From contig WFPC01000011.1 of assembly GCA_015487785.1 (NCBI GenBank), positions 1-64,000 of the forward strand: a DNA stretch of 64,000 nt. The letters run 5' to 3'. A program made the position numbers and the translations under genes. The DNA is from Gammaproteobacteria bacterium (lineage in GTDB: Bacteria > Pseudomonadota > Gammaproteobacteria > S012-40). Below the pieces are notes generated by a model, which saw only the letters and a list, made by a program, of their open reading frames with translations, did not search any database and was not told where the DNA came from. Shown in pieces: positions 58,481 to 64,000 of this stretch; positions within the stretch are counted from its first letter, which is position 1; each line of letters opens with the position of its first letter.

Positions 58481-58549
58481 GAAATCCAGCAACCACGCCT
58501 ACATGGGAATAAAGTCGGCTGTTTATGCAACATATTGAGTAAAAAGGCA

Positions 58550-59293
58550 TCATGGCAGGATGAGCCGGGCCTCGTCCAGCATCCCGGGACGCACCTGGCG
58601 AAGAAACTCGGCGCGGATGTCGTACTGACCCGACGCATCCCCGGCAAGCCCCAGGTAGGTGATGCTCGCTGGCTGGCGTTTCCCACGCCACAGTACTTGG
58701 ACGCTCATTCCCTGGCGCAACCCCCGCGCGACTGCGGCCTCCACCCGGGCCGACACCGCCAGCCGCCCCCAGCGGGCCAGCACCAGCAGGGAGGGTGGCT
58801 GCATGGCCACTGCCACCACCTGGCCCGGCTGTGCCAATCGCCGCAGCACCACGCCATCGAAGGGTGCGCGGATTTCGCTGTGTTCCAGCACATAACGGGC
58901 CCGGGCACGCGCGGCCAAGGCCTGTTTCTGCCGGGCGGCGGCCTCGGCCTCGGCCAGTTGCGCGGCCACCAGCTCGGTATCCGACAACACCCCGCGCTCG
59001 TAGAGTTCATTGGCCCGTTGCAACTCCCGCCCGGCCTCCTCCCAGCGCAGGGTGGCCGCCTTCACCCCGGCCTCGGCCGCTGCCAGGTCGGCCTGCAAAT
59101 GATCCTGCCGCAGACGCAGCAGCAACGCCCCCTGCTCCACCCGCTGCCCCGGACTGACCCTGACCTCTTCGACCACCCCGGCAACCGCCGTGCTCAAGGC
59201 CACCTGCTGTGCCCAGTACACCCGCCCCACCAATTCGGCGGCCAGGGCCGACAGACTACAGCACCACAACAGTGCCGCTATCCAGTAACGCAT
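58550..59293 (-). CDS. Short periplasmic membrane-fusion (HlyD/AcrA-type) adaptor
   Basis: The 247-residue protein has a signal peptide (LLWCCSLSALA), a lipoyl/barrel-sandwich half (AGVVEEVRVSPGQRVEQG), a coiled-coil hairpin (about 65-130, LQADLAAAEAGVKAATLRWE), the second lipoyl half (IRAPFDGVVLRRLAQPGQVV) and a shortened beta-barrel. Typical RND adaptors have 350-400 residues, so the membrane-proximal domain is reduced. It begins one base after the TolC-like stop and is the last gene of the operon. No RND, ABC or MFS pump is present. It could couple a TolC channel to a pump encoded elsewhere. Confidence 0.85.
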   Translation of the reverse strand: MRYWIAALLWCCSLSALAAELVGRVYWAQQVALSTAVAGVVEEVRVSPGQRVEQGALLLRLRQDHLQADLAAAEAGVKAATLRWEEAGRELQRANELYERGVLSDTELVAAQLAEAEAAARQKQALAARARARYVLEHSEIRAPFDGVVLRRLAQPGQVVAVAMQPPSLLVLARWGRLAVSARVEAAVARGLRQGMSVQVLWRGKRQPASITYLGLAGDASGQYDIRAEFLRQVRPGMLDEARLILP

Positions 59294-59294
59294 G

Positions 59295-60548
59295 TCATTC
59301 CTCCCTCGCTGTACCCAACAGGGCCTCCAGGCTGGCCCAGGTCAGCGCCAGCTCGAATTCGGTGCGGGCCGTGAGCAGTTCAGCCTCGGTGAAGGTGACC
59401 ATGGCATCGCCCAGGTCGGTTTCCACTTCCTGATCGTAGAGGGTTCGTGCGCGATCGAGATAGAGTTCCCGATACTCGGCCTGTACCCGGCGTTGCTCAC
59501 GTTCCACCCGCAGGCGCTCCAGTTGCAACCAGTGCTCGCGCACCGCCTGTGCCAGCGCGTGTTCCTGCTGCCGCAGCTCGGCCTGCAGGCGTGCCAGCGC
59601 GGCTCGCTCACGGTCGCGCCGGGCACTCACCGCGCCCCCCTGGTAGAACGGCACGTCCACGTAGATGCTGGCCCGCCAGGGATCGCTGAAACCGAAAACA
59701 CGGCTATAGGCCGCCACCTCACCCTCGGCCTCGATCACCGGCCAACGCTGGGCTCGAGCCGCCTGCAAGCGGGCACGGGCCGCGGCCACCTGTTGCCGCG
59801 CCGCCTGCAGGGCCGGGTTGTGCTGGCGGGCCCTGGCCAGCAAATCATCCAGCTCGGGCAAGGGTCGGTCGTTCTGTCGCAGCCGCGGCCTGACCAGCTC
59901 GTCGGGCAACTCGTCCGGCCGGTTCAGCAACAGCGCCAGACGGGCACGGGTCTGTTGCTGCCGGCCCTGACTGGCAAAGCGGCGACTGCGGGTCTCCTGG
60001 TAGGCTGTTTCGGCGGCCAGCAAGTCGATGTCGGACAATTGCCCCAACCGGTGGCGATCGCGCGCCTGGTCGTAGCGCACATAGGCCACTGCCATGGCCT
60101 CGTTGTCGTGGTCGAACTGCAGATCGGCCAGCAGCACGTCGAAAAAAGCCTCCATCACCGCCAGGCGGTGGCGCTGACGGGCATCCAGCCACAACCATTG
60201 CCAGGCCTCGGCCTCGGCCCGTGCCGCCTGACGCTCGCCTTGGCTGCGCCCGAAATCGTACAGGCGCTTGCGCATGTACAGGCGTACCCTATGATCGTCA
60301 CGGATCCGGTCGTCGAACCGGGGTGGCGGCCGCACCCAGCGCAACTGGCCGTCCAGGCCCAGGACCAGTCCCGTACTGCTGTCGGACAGGCGTTGTTCGG
60401 CCCGGGCCTGCAGCCAGCGCTGCCGCACCGCCTGGGATTGCGGATATCCTTGCTCGGCCAGGGCCAGGGCTTCGTCCAGGCTCAGCGGCTCGCCGCCGGC
60501 CCAGGCCAGTGTGGACAACAGGCCGAGCCACAATGCCAATACCCTCAT
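59295..60548 (-). CDS. TolC-family outer membrane channel protein
   Basis: The 417-residue protein carries a signal peptide (LALWLGLLSTLAWAGG), then two copies of the outer-membrane efflux repeat with long helices (LSLDEALALAEQGYPQSQAV; LDDLLARARQHNPALQAARQ) as in TolC/OprM. It would form a trimeric channel-tunnel. The ATG at 60548 overlaps the upstream thioredoxin gene (ATGA), and the adaptor starts one base after its stop. The four genes are thus translationally linked. Confidence 0.9.
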   Translation of the reverse strand: MRVLALWLGLLSTLAWAGGEPLSLDEALALAEQGYPQSQAVRQRWLQARAEQRLSDSSTGLVLGLDGQLRWVRPPPRFDDRIRDDHRVRLYMRKRLYDFGRSQGERQAARAEAEAWQWLWLDARQRHRLAVMEAFFDVLLADLQFDHDNEAMAVAYVRYDQARDRHRLGQLSDIDLLAAETAYQETRSRRFASQGRQQQTRARLALLLNRPDELPDELVRPRLRQNDRPLPELDDLLARARQHNPALQAARQQVAAARARLQAARAQRWPVIEAEGEVAAYSRVFGFSDPWRASIYVDVPFYQGGAVSARRDRERAALARLQAELRQQEHALAQAVREHWLQLERLRVEREQRRVQAEYRELYLDRARTLYDQEVETDLGDAMVTFTEAELLTARTEFELALTWASLEALLGTAREE

Positions 60549-61078
60549 GGCTGCTCGTCTCTCCGCACTTGGCGTTTGTATTTCAGAAACGACATGCGCC
60601 GGTAATGACCTTCGACCACGTAGCGGCCCAGCAGCATGAATTCCTCCACCCCGGCGGTGCGACCGGTAAAGCGGGCAATGCGCCGGCCCTCGAGGTCGAA
60701 AAAACCGAATACCGGGGTGGCCCGGACCCGGTGGCGCTTTTCGGCAAAGGTCTTCTGGGTCATGGGCGTGCCATCGAAGGCGACGATCTCCACATCACCC
60801 TCGATGTCGACGGCGAAATTGAGGAAATGACGCCGGAAATAGGCCTGCACCTCGGGCTGGTTGAGCACCTTGCGCTTCATGTAATGGCAAAAGGGACATT
60901 CGTCCATTTCGAAGAAGATCAGGATCCCTGTTTTGCCCTGCTCGCGGGCATGGACCAATTCCTCCTGGAAATCGCCCCAGGTCTCATTGAAAAAATACCG
61001 GTAGGGGTCACGCGATGCGCCCCAGGCCGGCCAGGCCAGCGACAATGCCAGCAGCAGAGCGAGAAGACGCAAACTCAT
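60545..61078 (-). CDS. Periplasmic thioredoxin-fold protein (SoxW-like)
   Basis: The 177-residue exported protein has a signal peptide (LALSLAWPAWG) and a thioredoxin fold with CPFC in FFEMDECPFCHYMKRKVLN and the cis-Pro in RVRATPVFGFFD. It resembles SoxW and related periplasmic thiol reductases, which act on sulfur-carrier or cytochrome-maturation proteins. The ATG overlaps the TlpA-like stop. The TolC-type gene follows. What it reduces here is not known. Confidence 0.85.
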   Translation of the reverse strand: MSLRLLALLLALSLAWPAWGASRDPYRYFFNETWGDFQEELVHAREQGKTGILIFFEMDECPFCHYMKRKVLNQPEVQAYFRRHFLNFAVDIEGDVEIVAFDGTPMTQKTFAEKRHRVRATPVFGFFDLEGRRIARFTGRTAGVEEFMLLGRYVVEGHYRRMSFLKYKRQVRRDEQP

Positions 61079-61566
61079 GGCCTTGTCCCGCCGGCCTCGA
61101 ATTCCCGGATGAAACGTTCCAGGTACTCCGCATCCAGCGGCCCCAGATGGGTGTGCACCACCTCACCCGCCGGCGACACCAGAAAGGTGGTGGGCAGGCC
61201 GCGAATGGGACCCAGGGGACTGTCTTCGTCGGGCGAGGTCAACAGAATGGGATAGCCGACCATATGCTCTTCCACGAAGGCCCGCACCTGTTGCAAAGGC
61301 GCGCGCTCGTAGTTGACTCCCAGCACCACGGCATCGCGATCCTTGTGATTGTCGTGGAAGAATACCAGCTCGGGCATTTCCGCCACACAGGGCGGGCACC
61401 AGGTGGCCCAGTAGTTCACCACCACCCACTTGCCACGATAGTCGGACAGGCGGTACTCACGCCCGTCCAACCCGGCCAGCTCCAGTTCGGCGGCCACAGC
61501 GGGCAAGGCCGGCAAGATCATCAACAGGCCATACAACAGCCGTTTTTTCCAGTACTTCATCACCAT
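61075..61566 (-). CDS. TlpA-family thiol:disulfide reductase
   Basis: A membrane-anchored or exported thioredoxin of about 163 residues: N-terminal hydrophobic segment (LLYGLLMILPALPAVAA), redox motif CPPC in NYWATWCPPCVAEMPEL, and cis-Pro in RGLPTTFLVSP. The TlpA/ResA group keeps periplasmic thiols reduced, for example for cytochrome c maturation. The start is at ATG 61566 or 61560. It is divergent from the fumarase gene across 62 bp and leads the four-gene operon. Confidence 0.9.
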   Translation of the reverse strand: MVMKYWKKRLLYGLLMILPALPAVAAELELAGLDGREYRLSDYRGKWVVVNYWATWCPPCVAEMPELVFFHDNHKDRDAVVLGVNYERAPLQQVRAFVEEHMVGYPILLTSPDEDSPLGPIRGLPTTFLVSPAGEVVHTHLGPLDAEYLERFIREFEAGGTRP

Positions 61567-61628
61567 GCTAAGCTGATCCCCTGCATAACGGACTAACGAT
61601 AACAAATTTCGTACCGGGGGCTACATCC

Positions 61629-63140
61629 ATGACCGTGATTCAGCAAGAAGACCTCATCACCAGCGTTGCCGATGCCTTGCAATACATCTCCTATTATCAT
61701 CCCCCCGATTTCGTGCAGGCACTCCATCGCGCCTATGAGCAGGAACAATCACCGGCGGCGCGCGACGCCCTGGGCCAGATCCTGCTCAATTCCCGTTTGT
61801 GTGCCGAAGGCCATCGCCCGGTGTGCCAGGATACCGGTATCGTGGTGGCCTTCGTGGAAGTGGGCATGGAGGTACGCTGGAATGGCGCCATGGACCTGGA
61901 GGCGATGATCAACGAAGGCGTGCGTCGGGCCTACACCCATCCCGACAACCCCCTGCGCGCTTCCATCGTCACCGATCCCGCCGGCACGCGTCGCAATACC
62001 GGTGACAACACCCCGGCGGTGATCCACACCCGGCTGGTGGCAGGCAACAAGCTGAAAATAGCTCTCGCTGCCAAGGGCGGCGGCTCGGAGAACAAGGCCC
62101 GTCTGGCCATGCTCAACCCCTCCGACGACATCAAGGACTGGGTCTTGCGCACCCTGCCCGAACTGGGCGCCGGCTGGTGTCCGCCTGGCATCATCGGCCT
62201 GGGCATCGGTGGTACGGCGGAAAAGGCCGTGCTACTGGCCAAACAATCCCTGCTGGAACCCGTGGACATCCAGCAACTGCGCGCCCGCGGTCCGGCCAAT
62301 GCCCTGGAGGAACTGCGCCTGGAACTCTACGAAGCCATCAACGCCCTGGGCATAGGTGCCCAGGGCCTGGGCGGCATCACCACGGTGGTGGACGTAAAAA
62401 TCCTCGACTATCCCACCCATGCCGCCTCCAAGCCGGTGGCCCTGATCCCCAACTGTGCTGCCACCCGTCACATTCATTTCACCCTGGACGGCAGCGGCCC
62501 CGCCGAGCTGCCCCAACCACGCCTCGCCGACTGGCCCGAGGTGAACTGGTCACCGGGCAAGACGAGCCGCCGGATCGACCTGGACACCCTGGACCCGACC
62601 GAAGTGCGCCAATGGCGCCCCGGCGAAACCCTGTTGCTCAGCGGCCGCCTGCTCACCGGCCGCGACGCTGCCCACAAGCGCCTGGTGGACCTGCTGGCCC
62701 AGGGCAAGCCCTTGCCGGAGGGACTGGATTTCCGGGGACGCTTCATCTACTACGTGGGCCCGGTGGACGCGGTGGGCGACGAGGTCATCGGCCCGGCCGG
62801 CCCCACCACCGCCACCCGCATGGACAAGTTTACCGAACCGCTGCTGGCCAAGACCGGTCTGCTGGGCATGATTGGCAAGGCCGAACGGGGTCCGCAGGCC
62901 ATCGAGGCCATCAAGAAACACGGCGCGGTATACCTGATCGCCACCGGCGGCGCCGCCTACCTGGTTGCGCGAAGTATTCGCGAGGCACGGGTGCTGGCCT
63001 TCCCGGAACTGGGGATGGAAGCGATTCACGAATTCGTGGTGCAAGACATGCCGGTGACCGTGGCGGTGGACAGCCGCGGCCAATCCATCCACGAATTGGG
63101 GCCGCGCCAGTGGCGGCTCAAGCTTCAGCAGGCACGCTGA
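61629..63140 (+). CDS. fumA: Class I (iron-sulfur) fumarate hydratase
   Basis: This enzyme hydrates fumarate to malate in the TCA cycle with an oxygen-sensitive [4Fe-4S] cluster. The 503-residue protein joins alpha and beta parts. Cluster cysteines appear in HRPVCQDTG, GAGWCPPGIIG and IPNCAATRHIHF; GGGSENKARLAML is also conserved. It is shorter than E. coli FumA (548). Its divergent neighbour is the thioredoxin operon; a TRAP permease gene (C4-dicarboxylate type) lies close by. Confidence 0.94.
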   Translation: MTVIQQEDLITSVADALQYISYYHPPDFVQALHRAYEQEQSPAARDALGQILLNSRLCAEGHRPVCQDTGIVVAFVEVGMEVRWNGAMDLEAMINEGVRRAYTHPDNPLRASIVTDPAGTRRNTGDNTPAVIHTRLVAGNKLKIALAAKGGGSENKARLAMLNPSDDIKDWVLRTLPELGAGWCPPGIIGLGIGGTAEKAVLLAKQSLLEPVDIQQLRARGPANALEELRLELYEAINALGIGAQGLGGITTVVDVKILDYPTHAASKPVALIPNCAATRHIHFTLDGSGPAELPQPRLADWPEVNWSPGKTSRRIDLDTLDPTEVRQWRPGETLLLSGRLLTGRDAAHKRLVDLLAQGKPLPEGLDFRGRFIYYVGPVDAVGDEVIGPAGPTTATRMDKFTEPLLAKTGLLGMIGKAERGPQAIEAIKKHGAVYLIATGGAAYLVARSIREARVLAFPELGMEAIHEFVVQDMPVTVAVDSRGQSIHELGPRQWRLKLQQAR

Positions 63141-63173
63141 CGCCATTCCTTCCGAGTGGCCGGGGACAAGCCT

Positions 63174-63752
63174 TCACCCTTTGAGGCCATGTCCCTCGCT
63201 GGCATGGGTGAGATACAGGGCCAGGCCGATCAATGCGATGCCGCCGGACAGATAGAGCAGGTCCTCCGGACTCTCGAAGTGTATACCGATGGCATATTCG
63301 AAGAAGCGCACGATGAGAATCATCAGGATCACCTTGGCCAGGCGGGTTTTGAGATCGTCCAGGCTGTCGATCACCAGCACATTGTTGGAGACGGTGGTCT
63401 CCTCTCCGGTCTTGATCTCGTTGATGAACAACTCGTAGAGTCCGAGAGCGAAAATCAGCAACACCGCCGCCAGCAGGTAACCGTCGACGATCTCCACGAT
63501 GTGCGCCACCATGGAGCCGCGCAGGGCGGTGCGCTCCTCGCCAGTGAGCGCCGGCGAGGCATACTCGAACAGATAGCCCAGGGTATACCAGGCATCCACC
63601 GTGGCGATATAGAACATGGCGAAGCTGATCAGCAGGCTGGTGACCACCGCCGCCATCACCAGGAAGCGGCTGCGCCAGAGCATGCGTTCGAAATGCTGTT
63701 TGATCACGGAAAACCCCGGGCCGATGCGTCGCCCGAAGCTATCACTGGCCAT
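63174..63752 (-). CDS. yqhA: YqhA family (UPF0114) membrane protein
   Basis: The 192-residue protein has three to four helices (FLVMAAVVTSLLISFAMFYI; YLLAAVLLIFALGLYELFIN) and the SLDDLKTRLAKVILMILIV segment of the UPF0114 family. Function is unknown. It is 26 bases downstream of the TRAP permease and may be co-transcribed with it. Confidence 0.88.
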   Translation of the reverse strand: MASDSFGRRIGPGFSVIKQHFERMLWRSRFLVMAAVVTSLLISFAMFYIATVDAWYTLGYLFEYASPALTGEERTALRGSMVAHIVEIVDGYLLAAVLLIFALGLYELFINEIKTGEETTVSNNVLVIDSLDDLKTRLAKVILMILIVRFFEYAIGIHFESPEDLLYLSGGIALIGLALYLTHASEGHGLKG

Positions 63753-63778
63753 CGAACACTGTCAAGGCAAAGAACGGA

Positions 63779-64000
63779 TCAGCCGTCATAGACCTGCTGC
63801 GGCAACCAGGTGGCCAGTTCCGGCCAATAGGCCAACGCCGCCAGGGCGATGAGCTGGATAACGATGAAGGGCATCACGCCGCGATAGATATCCAGGGTGG
63901 ACACCTGGGGCGGCGCCACCCCACGCAGATAGAACAGGGCGAAACCGAACGGCGGCGTGAGAAAGGACGTCTGCAGGTTGATGGCGATCATGATGCCCAG
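63779..64000 (-). CDS. dctM: TRAP transporter large permease DctM, C-terminal part
   Basis: Only the last 73 or so residues are in the window: [25 protein letters not shown]-like [13 protein letters not shown] and the final helix [14 protein letters not shown], ending in VYDG. This matches the C-terminus of DctM-type permeases for C4-dicarboxylates and other organic acids. The gene continues beyond 64000, and the substrate is not defined by this part. Confidence 0.85.
   Translation of the reverse strand: MGIMIAINLQTSFLTPPFGFALFYLRGVAPPQVSTLDIYRGVMPFIVIQLIALAALAYWPELATWLPQQVYDG

Overview
The window looks like a chromosomal segment of a GC-rich, free-living gammaproteobacterium, probably from the Chromatiales/Ectothiorhodospiraceae-like sulfur bacteria. 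This rests on gene content: ADP-heptose and heptosyltransferase genes for LPS, the order gatCAB / mreBCD-mrdAB-mltB-rlpA-dacC-lipBA, a GatCAB amidotransferase, a PEP-CTERM protein, and SoxW/TlpA-like thioredoxins. No rRNA, tRNA, IS element, prophage or CRISPR array was seen. Nearly all of the window is dense core genome; genus and species cannot be fixed from the sequence alone.

Layout. 1-2336: an AT-richer block with one PEP-CTERM beta-solenoid surface protein and its own terminator. 2397-7960: LPS core synthesis (hldD, hldE, a WaaE-like transferase, a family 9 transferase, waaF) plus a small zinc-finger protein. 18038 down to 5693 on the minus strand reads as one run of eleven closely spaced genes: def, fmt, rsmB, trkA, trkH, a methyltransferase, glnE, ilvE, the zinc-finger gene, waaF and the family 9 transferase. 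18192-24044 (plus): dprA, smg, topA, typA.

24113-32582 (plus) is the main accessory region, an envelope-to-second-messenger signalling block. It holds a PAS histidine kinase, a possible Cys-rich small ORF, a membrane MCP-like protein without HAMP, a STAS anti-anti-sigma protein, and a receiver-PP2C-HATPase regulator resembling HsbA/HsbR of Pseudomonas. These are followed by an outer-membrane porin-like protein, a small PstS-like periplasmic protein and a PAS-GGDEF diguanylate cyclase. An unknown membrane protein coupled to dtd, a rhodanese, hslO and gatBAC come next.

38453-49843 (plus) is the cell-shape and lipoylation cluster: mreB, mreC (apparently starting at ATT), mreD, mrdA, mrdB, mltB, rlpA, dacC, a D-amino acid transaminase, ybeD, lipB, lipA. 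49845-54638 holds a ChaN-PDZ lipoprotein, a FadL porin and a VolA-like lipase lipoprotein, suggesting surface lysophospholipid use. 54756-58480 (minus) has ubiD, slyX, a DUF3135 protein and an HD-GYP-type protein with a broken HD motif. 58550-61566 (minus) is a tight four-gene operon of two thioredoxin-fold proteins, a TolC-like channel and a short membrane-fusion adaptor with no pump. The window ends with a class I fumarase, a YqhA-family membrane protein and the C-terminus of a TRAP DctM permease.

The points most worth a second look are the ATT start of mreC, the pump-less thioredoxin/TolC/adaptor operon, the porin + PstS-like + diguanylate cyclase trio, the HsbR-like regulator with an apparently degenerate kinase domain, and the fadL-lipase pair.
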